Source: a virus. From it: a DNA stretch of 23,887 nucleotides. Below are positions 8,269 to 15,281 of this stretch, in pieces. The DNA is taken from the IMG/VR virus record IMGVR_UViG_3300002137_000250, positions 1 through 23,887 of that record, one strand, 5' to 3'. The notes below the pieces were generated by a model. It was not told the DNA's origin and did not search any database. It saw nothing but the letters and a program-made list of their open reading frames with translations. The position numbers were made by a program, and so were the translations under genes. Positions within the stretch are counted from its first letter, which is position 1, and every line of letters begins with the position of its first letter.

Positions 8269-8660
8269 TCGGAAGAAAAAAACAACTGTTCACAGGGAGG
8301 TTAGCTGGCGACCCCATTGCTGCACAGAGCTATTATGTCTGTCCTACTGATACACAGACGCAGGTTATATCTTTTTACGCCATGAACACAGACTCAGTTC
8401 TCACTAACTCTGCGCAGGCTATTCAGCTTTATCATTCGACAGCAGATGAGACATTTACGTTAAAACCAGAGAATATGCTGCATAGGCTTAGTTTGAACCC
8501 AGGAGAAACTAGAACCTGTATGCAGGGAATCGTATTATCGGCTGGCGATAAGTTACAAGGTTATGCGGAAGGCGGCAGCACAGATATAGCTGTAACGGCT
8601 TACGGAATTGAAATGGTGCAACCTTTAGGCAACCCTGTCGTACAAAGTTTCGACCCATAA
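8265..8660 (+). CDS. Small virion protein, paralogue of the next gene
   Basis: 131 residues from ATG 8265, preceded by AAAGGA and overlapping the previous stop as ATGA; a longer in-frame ORF starting at 8208 lies in the collar gene and is not preferred. Beta-rich, with no motifs of an enzyme. The C-terminal third (MQGIVLSAGDKL, then YGIEMVQ) aligns with the C-terminal third of the following protein (MQGMVLNSGDML, then FGIEITQ), so the two arose by duplication. Likely a tail or capsid-surface beta-sandwich; function unknown. Confidence 0.75.
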   Translation: MIGRKKQLFTGRLAGDPIAAQSYYVCPTDTQTQVISFYAMNTDSVLTNSAQAIQLYHSTADETFTLKPENMLHRLSLNPGETRTCMQGIVLSAGDKLQGYAEGGSTDIAVTAYGIEMVQPLGNPVVQSFDP

Positions 8661-8673
8661 AAAGGATTTAGTT

Positions 8674-9021
8674 ATGAGTGCAATTAAAAGAACACGATTA
8701 TGGGAGCCATTAACACTTCCCACAGGTGCAATAACAAAAGTCTACACTGCGCCAGAGTTTGTCAACACGCAGATTATTGTTGTAAATGCGTACAACAACA
8801 ACAGTATAAATGTGACAAAGCTAAGAGTTATGATTGTTAAGGCTGGGGCTGGCGTAAGCTACTTCACGGACACACTGTATTATGACACGCTTGCACAACA
8901 TCAAACAGGCCAATACATGCAAGGCATGGTATTAAACTCTGGAGATATGCTCTACGCGTTAGCAACTGGAAACGAAGTGGCTTTTAATGGATTCGGTATT
9001 GAGATAACACAAGGTGGGTAG
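8674..9021 (+). CDS. Small virion protein, paralogue of the previous gene
   Basis: 115 residues with AAAAGGA 7-13 nt before the ATG. Beta-rich. It shares the MQG-VL--GD-L and GIE--Q pattern with the gene ending at 8660 and is a diverged tandem copy. The N-termini differ (MSAIKRTRLW here), which suggests different anchoring or exposure. No known family recognised. Together they follow the collar fibre and precede the lysis genes, so a tail decoration or fibre-accessory role fits, but is inferred. Confidence 0.72.
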   Translation: MSAIKRTRLWEPLTLPTGAITKVYTAPEFVNTQIIVVNAYNNNSINVTKLRVMIVKAGAGVSYFTDTLYYDTLAQHQTGQYMQGMVLNSGDMLYALATGNEVAFNGFGIEITQGG

Positions 9022-9022
9022 C

Positions 9023-9358
9023 ATGGACGCAGTTGCAGATAAGGTATTAGAGAAAGTTGCCACTATGGATTTTATTGTTGCACTGGCTATCTCATCGTTT
9101 TTAGTTGGTGGAATTTGGATAAGCCTAAAAAGTGATGTCTCCCAGGCTCAAGAGGTATCAAGCGAGAACGCGGTAAAGCTAAACAGCATGAGCCAAGACC
9201 TGATAGATGTCAAAACGTCAGTTGCAGTTATCCAGGTACAAGCTGAAGAATCTGAGAAGCGCAACGCTGAACGAGCTACAGCCGCAGAAAAGCGTGATGA
9301 CGCACAGTCTCAAGAGTTACGCGACATAAAGCAGATACTTCTACAAGGGGCTAAATGA
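9023..9358 (+). CDS. Single-span membrane protein with coiled coil in the lysis cassette
   Basis: 111 residues from ATG 9023, with AAGGTGG 5-11 nt upstream; a GTG at 9014 is an alternative. A single hydrophobic segment (about residues 16-35, IVALAISSFLVGGIWISL) is followed by a charged, Glu/Lys/Ala-rich helix to the end, probably a coiled coil. It directly precedes the endolysin gene with ATGA overlap. This shape is seen in phage holin-associated or spanin-like proteins. The Rz-type spanin is elsewhere (10285), so a holin, antiholin or membrane tether role is possible. Not determined. Confidence 0.65.
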   Translation: MDAVADKVLEKVATMDFIVALAISSFLVGGIWISLKSDVSQAQEVSSENAVKLNSMSQDLIDVKTSVAVIQVQAEESEKRNAERATAAEKRDDAQSQELRDIKQILLQGAK

Positions 9359-9696
9359 GCAAATACTTCTCTAGGTCAGAATTTTCCTGCAATTGTGGCT
9401 GTGGTTTTGACACTGTAGATTTTGAGTTGATAGAGATGCTCGATCAGTTACGAGAGAATTTTGACAAGCCCATCCATATTACCAGTGGATGCAGGTGTCA
9501 GGAGTACAACGCCAAGGTAGGCGGCTCAGTTAACAGCCAGCACTTACTAGGTAGGGCTGCTGACATACAAGTAAAGGATGTAGACCCCGCTATCGTTTAC
9601 GAGATAGCCGACAAGATGGGTTTTGGTGGCGCTGGTTGTTATGCGACTTTTACACACGTAGACACAAGGGACGGGAAATCACGATGGGAAGGTTAG
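9355..9696 (+). CDS. Endolysin, peptidase M15 (D-Ala-D-Ala/L-Ala-D-Glu type)
   Basis: 113 residues with the M15A pattern: FSRSEFSCNCG near the start, SGCRCQEYN, then SQHLLGRAAD where H63 and D70 are zinc ligands, and FTHVD with H101 as the third ligand. It cuts peptide stems of peptidoglycan and would be released into the periplasm by a holin; there is no signal peptide. Length is usual for a compact M15 phage lysin. It overlaps the membrane gene upstream (ATGA) and the transglutaminase-like gene downstream (13 nt). Confidence 0.88.
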   Translation: MSKYFSRSEFSCNCGCGFDTVDFELIEMLDQLRENFDKPIHITSGCRCQEYNAKVGGSVNSQHLLGRAADIQVKDVDPAIVYEIADKMGFGGAGCYATFTHVDTRDGKSRWEG

Positions 9697-10067
9697 ACTT
9701 AGAATACTTAGCAAAAAACTTTGAATACAAGGCTGATGACTCAAGGAATAGCTGGCGTATACTAAAAGAAGATGACTTAAAGGGTGATTGTGAAGATTAC
9801 GCCCTGACTGCTTTATATATTGAGACAGGCAGTATGGTTAAGTTTTGGAAAGAGCTAATTATAGGCAGCGCAAAGATAAAATATTGCAAATCTCCTAGTG
9901 GTGGCGGTCATGCAATCCTCCAATATAAAGGGATGTATATAGATAACTGGCAACGCGAGTATGTTGATCTGGCGTATTTAATTGAAGCGGGTTATGAGAT
10001 AACAGGGATTAACTATCTTTGGTTGACGGCTTTAATAAAAGTAACTAAGGGTGCGCTTTTAAAGTGA
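9684..10067 (+). CDS. Transglutaminase-like cysteine protease (BTLCP-type)
   Basis: 127 residues from ATG 9684, which lies 13 nt inside the endolysin gene and has GGGA upstream; a longer start at 9636 would double the overlap. The sequence GDCEDYALT (Cys36) followed by GGGHAIL (His76) and YIDN (Asp87) gives the Cys-His-Asp triad of transglutaminase-like cysteine proteases (BTLCP type). Family members act on peptides or amide bonds; the substrate here is unknown. Sitting in the lysis cassette it could help wall cleavage or process a virion protein. The family call is quite sure, the role is not. Confidence 0.78.
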   Translation: MGRLDLEYLAKNFEYKADDSRNSWRILKEDDLKGDCEDYALTALYIETGSMVKFWKELIIGSAKIKYCKSPSGGGHAILQYKGMYIDNWQREYVDLAYLIEAGYEITGINYLWLTALIKVTKGALLK

Positions 10068-10288
10068 ATAAAATAGGGTGCTTTTTTAGCAATTTAGCTG
10101 AAAACCACATGCTATTTAGGCGGCTAACTTTACTCTGGGCCTGTTATCTAATTGAGAGAACTATATCAAAATTCTGGGATAACTTTGCAAATATCAACCA
10201 ATATCATGTTCCAGTTATTTTAGGTGTAATAGGGATACTGGCAACGGTTATTGGGTTCTACCTAGCAACAAGGGCGAAGAAAAAGTGA
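10064..10288 (+). CDS. Putative holin (small membrane protein)
   Basis: 74 residues from a GTG start overlapping the upstream stop as GTGA. It has a partly hydrophobic helix LFRRLTLLWACYLIER (about 17-32) and a strong membrane segment VPVILGVIGILATVIGFYLAT (about 48-69), ending in a basic ARAKKK tail. Short, with one or two spans and a charged end, located between endolysin and spanin genes: this is the usual form and place of a phage holin. Topology cannot be decided by eye. It overlaps the spanin gene downstream (GTGA). Confidence 0.65.
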   Translation: MNKIGCFFSNLAENHMLFRRLTLLWACYLIERTISKFWDNFANINQYHVPVILGVIGILATVIGFYLATRAKKK

Positions 10289-10662
10289 TATTTTCATTTC
10301 TCAAGTTTGCTCAGTCTAAGTTCTTTGTTTATATTGGGCTTGCTGTTGTTTTACTGGGCATAGGCTGGGGGATTTATAACAAGGGCTACAACGCTGGCTA
10401 TGATGAGCAGCAGGACGCTATAGACAGCCAGATCGCCAAGACACTGACAGAGGTTGTTTATATTGAAAGAAAGGTGGCAGAGAGCGACTTAGAGGCTGTC
10501 ACGGTAAATGCCACAAGAAAGGCAGAAATACGCTATGAGATTCTTAAAGTTGATAGGGTTATTGATACTTGCAACCGCGATCAGCAGTTGCAGTTCTTCA
10601 ACGACATTGTGCGAGCCATACAGTATTCGCCCAGTACCGGGAGAGTTAACTCAGCCCCTTGA
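10285..10662 (+). CDS. i-spanin (Rz-like inner membrane protein)
   Basis: 125 residues from a GTG start. An N-terminal membrane helix (about residues 12-30, KFFVYIGLAVVLLGIGW) is followed by a charged helical region and RVIDTCNRD near the C-terminus. A second protein (o-spanin) is encoded inside its 3' part in another frame, the classic Rz/Rz1 layout. The pair fuses inner and outer membranes at the end of lysis. This is the best evidence in the window for a Gram-negative host. Confidence 0.8.
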   Translation: MIFSFLKFAQSKFFVYIGLAVVLLGIGWGIYNKGYNAGYDEQQDAIDSQIAKTLTEVVYIERKVAESDLEAVTVNATRKAEIRYEILKVDRVIDTCNRDQQLQFFNDIVRAIQYSPSTGRVNSAP

Positions 10663-10810
10663 GCCTTTAAGGTTGGCGGAGAGTCCTGACGACATACAAG
10701 ATGCCTATATATATAACATGGAACGTGTTGGCATTTGTTATTCACAATATAATGGTTTATCCAAAGCAGTAAGGGATAGAGAGGCAGCGCAAACAAAAGG
10801 TATGCAATGA
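10535..10810 (+). CDS. o-spanin (Rz1-like outer membrane lipoprotein)
   Basis: 91 residues beginning MRFLKLIGLLILATAISSC, a lipoprotein signal with a lipobox-like ISSC; Cys19 would be the lipidated residue. The gene starts inside the i-spanin gene in the +1 frame and extends 148 nt past it. An in-frame ATG at 10508 would lengthen the N-terminus by 9 residues; the shorter start is chosen because it gives a conventional signal peptide. The mature part contains PVPGELTQP, proline-rich like other Rz1 proteins, but is longer than lambda Rz1. Stop overlaps the acetyltransferase start as ATGA. Confidence 0.78.
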   Translation: MRFLKLIGLLILATAISSCSSSTTLCEPYSIRPVPGELTQPLEPLRLAESPDDIQDAYIYNMERVGICYSQYNGLSKAVRDREAAQTKGMQ

Positions 10811-11247
10811 TCCGACTTGCGACTAAAGATGATTATAATGCTTTGGATAAAATGTGTTCCGAGTTTTGGGAACATGCGCCCTATGATGTTGCGTATAAAG
10901 CAGGGTCAGCAATAAACACATTTGATTTATGCCTATCTCAAGGGCTTTTATTTGTTGCTGAAATCAATCAAGAAATTATCGGCTTTACAGCAGGAATTGC
11001 AGTTCCTTTATTGGGCAACATGGACGTTTTGCATGGTACGGAATTGGCGTGGTGGGTTGCCCCAGAACATAGGGGAGGCACAGCGGGTATTAAGCTATTA
11101 AAACGCCTTGAAAGTGCAGCAAAAGAAAAAGGTTGCGTCTATTGGTCAATGGCATTTATGGAGACTTCAATGCCTAGCGTAGTAAAAAAAATGTATGAAA
11201 AACTAAATTACGAATTAAAAGAAACTAGCTACGGCAAGAGGTTATAA
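10807..11247 (+). CDS. GNAT-family N-acetyltransferase
   Basis: 146 residues. The acetyl-CoA-binding motif is visible in WWVAPEHRGGTAGIKLLKRL (R/Q-x-x-G-x-G/A like, residues 82-101), followed by the helix and a C-terminal MYEKLNYE typical of GNAT folds. It transfers an acetyl group to an unknown amine; such genes are often found next to ejection-protein genes in P22-like and related phages. ATGA overlap with the o-spanin gene shows it is in the same transcript. Possible targets are host or virion proteins; not known. Confidence 0.8.
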   Translation: MIRLATKDDYNALDKMCSEFWEHAPYDVAYKAGSAINTFDLCLSQGLLFVAEINQEIIGFTAGIAVPLLGNMDVLHGTELAWWVAPEHRGGTAGIKLLKRLESAAKEKGCVYWSMAFMETSMPSVVKKMYEKLNYELKETSYGKRL

Positions 11248-11248
11248 A

Positions 11249-12028
11249 ATGGCAATTACAGCAGGAGCAGCAATTTTAGGCGGGGCGGCGATAGGTGTTG
11301 CTGGTTCACTAATCGGAGGAAAGATGTCGGCAGACGCTTCTCAGCAGGCTTCTCAGGCACAAGTTGAGTCTTCAAGAGAAGCGCGAGAGCAGCAAGAGAG
11401 GTTAAACAAACCTTATATTGAGCTTGGAACCGAGAATATTGGAGCCTATCAAGACATACTTAATGACCCTCGATATAACACGTTCGAGACACTACAAAAA
11501 GACCCCTATGGGGCTGATTACCTATCTAATAACCCATTGTTTCAAGCCTCAATTGATAGCGCGGGGAGGCAGATGGGCGCGGGTTCAGCGGCGCAGGGCA
11601 AGTTAAGCAGTGGCGGTCTTGTGGACGCGCTATTCCAAAACTATATGGCTACGGGCGACCAGTATTACGGGAATTACTTACAACGCAGTGATTCACTGGG
11701 TTCTTCAGCTTATAACCGCGCTTTAATGCCCGTACAAATGGGGCAGAATGCAGCTAACTTCCAAGGCGTAAACTCCGCCAACCTGATAACAGGGGCCGGT
11801 AACGCTGTTGCAGCGGGGCAGATAGGCCAAGCTAACGCATGGGGGCAAACGGCTCAAAATATAGGGAATATTGGAGGGCAGGTATTGGGCTACGGCGCAA
11901 ACAGCGGATGGTTTAATGGCTCTCAGAGCGCAGGGCAGAACACAGGCTCGCTATATAACACGCCTCAGAATTTCGCGGCCCAACAGCCTGCCGCTGTTAA
12001 TTCCGGCGGATTTTACGGCAACTACTAA
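11249..12028 (+). CDS. Putative DNA ejection protein (P22 gp7-like)
   Basis: 259 residues. The N-terminus (GAAILGGAAIGVAGSLIGG) is a glycine/alanine hydrophobic stretch, followed by a Gln/Ser-rich helix (ASQQASQAQVESSREAREQQ) and a long low-complexity Gly/Ala/Asn/Gln region to the end. This is the usual make-up of P22 gp7-type DNA transfer proteins, which leave the virion with the genome and help it cross the cell envelope. It is first of three adjacent genes in the order gp7/gp20/gp16 of P22. Assignment rests on composition and order. Confidence 0.75.
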   Translation: MAITAGAAILGGAAIGVAGSLIGGKMSADASQQASQAQVESSREAREQQERLNKPYIELGTENIGAYQDILNDPRYNTFETLQKDPYGADYLSNNPLFQASIDSAGRQMGAGSAAQGKLSSGGLVDALFQNYMATGDQYYGNYLQRSDSLGSSAYNRALMPVQMGQNAANFQGVNSANLITGAGNAVAAGQIGQANAWGQTAQNIGNIGGQVLGYGANSGWFNGSQSAGQNTGSLYNTPQNFAAQQPAAVNSGGFYGNY

Positions 12029-12050
12029 TAAAAGATAGGGAGTTAAGAAA

Positions 12051-13268
12051 ATGCCAATTGATCCACGAATACCGATGATGGGTATCACCCCAGATATAGC
12101 CGGTGCGATGAGCCAAGGAATTTTGTCTGGGGAGAGAATGGCACAAGCCCCAATTCGGAATCAAATGTTGCAACAGCAACTTCAGGTGCAAGAAAACCAG
12201 CTAAACATGGCCCCACTACAAATGCAAAATGCAGAAATGACATTGCAATCAAATCAAAACGCTATGAAAAATGAGGCAGGAAATTTTGTTTATAATGCCA
12301 TAACTAGCGTACAAGCACTCCCTAAGAGTGAAAGGTTTGCAGCCACTCAACAAATAGCTCAACAGATGCAGGGTATGGGCTATGATAAAGTTTTAGGATT
12401 AAATGCTGATAATTTAGACGATGATCTGTCAGATGAGTCGTTACGTTCTATGGAGGCGGCGTTCAAGCCATTTTCTGACCAGTCTGGTGACAGAACCCCT
12501 TTTCAAAAAGGCTCAAGCGGGATGGTAAAAGACGGAGAAGGCAATCTTTTCTCTACCCAAGTTGTTTTTGACCCTGTTAGTGGCTCTAGCGGCTCCCAAC
12601 TTGTCCCTGTTGACCCCCGCGGCCCACAGTCTCCTGTTGGTGGCATCTCTCCCGTAAACACCTCTGGACTAACAATGGCAGAGGCTATTGGAATGTCAAT
12701 GACGAAAGCAACCGGTACATCTCAGGTAGCGATTCGGCAAGGTATAGCTCAGGATGCGTTTGTAAGTATAGGAAAGGCGAACGCAGCAATAGGAAATATT
12801 GATTCTGCTATAAAGGCAATTGATGACGGGGCAAATACAGGCCCGGTTGATAACTGGTTCCCATCGTTTAAAACATCAACTATCGAGCTACAGAACGCGG
12901 GTAATCGGATGGGATTGGATGTTATTGGGGCGGTTACATTCGGCGCATTGTCTGCTGGCGAGATGAAACTGGCTATGTCAACGGCTTTACCGATGGACAT
13001 GCAGCCTAAAGAGCTTAAAACTTGGCTGGGAACCAGAAAGAGAGCGCAGCACAAGTTGCGATCAGAGATGATGAAAGCGGCGCAACACTTTGAGTCTAAC
13101 GGCAGTATTAGCGACTACCTTGAAGGCATGAAGGTTAGGGGCGATTACACTTTGCGGAGTGACTTGCCAACAATAACAACGCCAGATCAAAGAGCTTCAC
13201 TTAAAAAAGGTGACCACTATTTGGCCCCTGATGAAAATGGCAACTTACAAACTTGGCAGGCAAACTAA
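12051..13268 (+). CDS. Putative DNA ejection protein (P22 gp20 position)
   Basis: 405 residues with AGGGAG about 11 nt before the ATG. The N-terminal quarter is Gln/Met-rich (for example QMLQQQLQVQENQLN), a common feature of ejection proteins that pass through the portal partly unfolded; a Gly/Ala/Ile central part and charged C-terminal helices follow. It sits between the gp7-like gene and the gp16-position gene, so it would fill the role of P22 gp20. I see no catalytic motif. Sequence similarity to gp20 itself is not obvious by eye. Confidence 0.68.
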   Translation: MPIDPRIPMMGITPDIAGAMSQGILSGERMAQAPIRNQMLQQQLQVQENQLNMAPLQMQNAEMTLQSNQNAMKNEAGNFVYNAITSVQALPKSERFAATQQIAQQMQGMGYDKVLGLNADNLDDDLSDESLRSMEAAFKPFSDQSGDRTPFQKGSSGMVKDGEGNLFSTQVVFDPVSGSSGSQLVPVDPRGPQSPVGGISPVNTSGLTMAEAIGMSMTKATGTSQVAIRQGIAQDAFVSIGKANAAIGNIDSAIKAIDDGANTGPVDNWFPSFKTSTIELQNAGNRMGLDVIGAVTFGALSAGEMKLAMSTALPMDMQPKELKTWLGTRKRAQHKLRSEMMKAAQHFESNGSISDYLEGMKVRGDYTLRSDLPTITTPDQRASLKKGDHYLAPDENGNLQTWQAN

Positions 13269-13270
13269 TC

Positions 13271-15121
13271 ATGGCGACTAACCAATTCGGTGACGTACTT
13301 GTAAGCCCTCTTGTTGAAGCGGCGGGGAACCCGTTTGGGGATACCCTTGTTGACCCTATTGTTGATGAGGTTATAGCTGCCCCACAAGTCCCACAACAAG
13401 ATCAGCAGTTCCAAGGCCGTCAGGCGGGATATGGTGCGAACGATATATCAGTTCTACCGGCTTTAGGTGAGATAGCTGCTGGCGCAAACCGCTCACTAAT
13501 GTACATCCCTGACGCTGCTGCAATGGCGCTTACAAAATCTATATCTGGCTATGCAGGTGTTTTAGATGTTATCGCAGGTAAGCCGTACAACGATAGAACT
13601 ACGTCCATATCTGACGCTATTGAGTCTTTATCTGGCTTTAGGCCGGGTCAGGGCGGCTATATGGAGGAAGGGACTGCTAAAGACGTTTTATCTGCTGCTG
13701 GGGAGGTTTTAATACCCGGCGCTATGGGATTGGCTTCCGTAGCCGGTAGGAACCTTGCGCGGCCTGTAGAGGCTGCTGCTGAGTTTTTAGGGTTCGGTAG
13801 TGCGGCTCCCGCAAATATTGCGAGGTCTGCTGTCACTCCACTCGATCAAATACCTGTAGGGGCTAATAGAACCCGCCTAGATAGGAAGGTAAGGACTGAG
13901 CTTGCTGTTAAAAGAGGTGAGGGAGATATTGAGTCTGTAGGCTATAAACTAGACCCAGAAGGAAATGTTGTTAAGGACGCAGCGGATAATGCCCTTGTTA
14001 AACGAGGCTGGACGGAAGGCACTGTCGCGATGCTTAAAACAGCCAATAAACCTACCCGTGATAAAGTTCGCCAGATGGTTGATATGGTAGATCGAGGTGT
14101 CCGTAATGACCGCTATAGGGACGCTAACCCACCCGGTAATATTGTAGGCAAGGCTGTTAATAGCCGATTAAAGATTATCCGTGATGCGTTTATGACATCA
14201 AAAGACGACCTAGACGCTGCTGCTGTTGGGTTACAGGACATGGATATTGATCTATCAGGGGCTATGAACACTTTAGTTAAAGACTTGGCGGATCAAAGGA
14301 TATTCGTTGAAGTTGGCGAGAATGGCGGGTTAATTCTTAACGAGGCGGGTGATGTAGCTATCGACTTCTCTAAGTCAACTATCCGTGGCGCAGACCCATC
14401 AATGAGGTTTGTTCAAAATTTAATGGACTATATCAATCAAACGCGCGGAGATTACAAGGCCATAGACGCACACTTTGCTAAGAAGTTTATTGACGAAAGC
14501 GTATCTTATGGAAAGCAGGTTGAGGGGCTTTCTGGAAACATGCAGCGTATTGCTAAACGTTTAAGGCATAACATTGATACATCTTTAGATGAGTTATCGC
14601 CTGAGTATGATGCCGCTAACACGATGTATGCTGACACAATTAGGGTTATAAATGGCGTACAAGACCTGGCGGGGAAAAAGGTCGATCTTCTCTCAGATAG
14701 TGCTGAGGAAGCGTTAGGCACAATGTCCCGAAAAGTGTTAAGTAACTATCAGTCCGGCCCTATAATGCGGGATGCTTTTAGTGAAATGGACGCTACAGCG
14801 GGGAAATATGCCGAGCAGATGGGCGCTAACCCCTCTATTTTGGACGATAGCATACCTGATTTAATTAGCGCAGAGGCCGCTATCAGAAACTCAGTCCCAG
14901 GAGTGGCTAAAGCTGGCTCTCTACAAGGTATTATAGGGGCGGAGACAGGGAAGCTAGGGCTAGCTGATGCTGCTGTAGACGTTGCTTCTGGAAGCCCTGT
15001 AGGGATGTTAAGGGCTGGGGTTAAAGCTGTTAAGGGCGCAACTAAGTCAGACCCAACAAGTTCTAAGGCTAAATTAAGGCAGCTAGAAGGTCTAAGGATA
15101 TGGCTGGATCAGGTAGAATAG
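13271..15121 (+). CDS. Putative DNA ejection / internal virion protein (P22 gp16 position)
   Basis: 616 residues from ATG 13271; an in-frame TTG at 13253 is possible. The first 35 residues hold a tandem repeat, QFGDVLVSPLVEA then PFGDTLVDPIVDE. A moderately hydrophobic Ala/Gly-rich part (about 60-180) is followed by long helical segments (240-500) and a basic C-terminus. Size (P22 gp16 is about 609 residues) and order after two other ejection-type genes fit gp16, which forms part of the conduit through the inner membrane. No lytic-transglycosylase motif is visible. The family is inferred from length, order and composition. Confidence 0.7.
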   Translation: MATNQFGDVLVSPLVEAAGNPFGDTLVDPIVDEVIAAPQVPQQDQQFQGRQAGYGANDISVLPALGEIAAGANRSLMYIPDAAAMALTKSISGYAGVLDVIAGKPYNDRTTSISDAIESLSGFRPGQGGYMEEGTAKDVLSAAGEVLIPGAMGLASVAGRNLARPVEAAAEFLGFGSAAPANIARSAVTPLDQIPVGANRTRLDRKVRTELAVKRGEGDIESVGYKLDPEGNVVKDAADNALVKRGWTEGTVAMLKTANKPTRDKVRQMVDMVDRGVRNDRYRDANPPGNIVGKAVNSRLKIIRDAFMTSKDDLDAAAVGLQDMDIDLSGAMNTLVKDLADQRIFVEVGENGGLILNEAGDVAIDFSKSTIRGADPSMRFVQNLMDYINQTRGDYKAIDAHFAKKFIDESVSYGKQVEGLSGNMQRIAKRLRHNIDTSLDELSPEYDAANTMYADTIRVINGVQDLAGKKVDLLSDSAEEALGTMSRKVLSNYQSGPIMRDAFSEMDATAGKYAEQMGANPSILDDSIPDLISAEAAIRNSVPGVAKAGSLQGIIGAETGKLGLADAAVDVASGSPVGMLRAGVKAVKGATKSDPTSSKAKLRQLEGLRIWLDQVE

Positions 15122-15123
15122 AG

Positions 15124-15237
15124 CTACTGGGTGAATAAACCCAAAATAACACCTACTATAAAAAACGCGGCGTAGATAATAACAATTGAAGTCAGTATTG
15201 CGCTAACAGTTACCCAGAAACTCATTTGGCAATCCAT
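15124..15237 (-). CDS. Possible antisense small membrane protein
   Basis: The reverse strand of the gap before the tailspike encodes 37 residues from ATG 15237 (33 from the in-frame ATG at 15225). Almost the whole peptide is one hydrophobic helix, VTVSAILTSIVIIYAAFFIVGVILGLF, shown here only as residues in the range 9-35 with flanking polar ends (MDCQ... and ...TQ). No strong ribosome site precedes either ATG. It could be a small inner-membrane protein such as an exclusion factor, or chance. No plus-strand gene occupies 15122-15281. Confidence 0.35.
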   Translation of the reverse strand: MDCQMSFWVTVSAILTSIVIIYAAFFIVGVILGLFTQ

Positions 15238-15281
15238 TGTAATTGATTGTTAAAACATATCACAGAATCAGGAGCAATAAC

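Noticed and set aside
10581-10796. 71-residue antisense frame over the spanin genes
   Set aside because: Both plus-strand frames are accounted for by the Rz/Rz1-like pair, so the antisense frame is a by-product.
15122-15281. Terminator after the gp16-position gene
   Set aside because: TGGGT-N6-ACCCA hairpin at 15127-15142 is short and has no T run after it on either strand.
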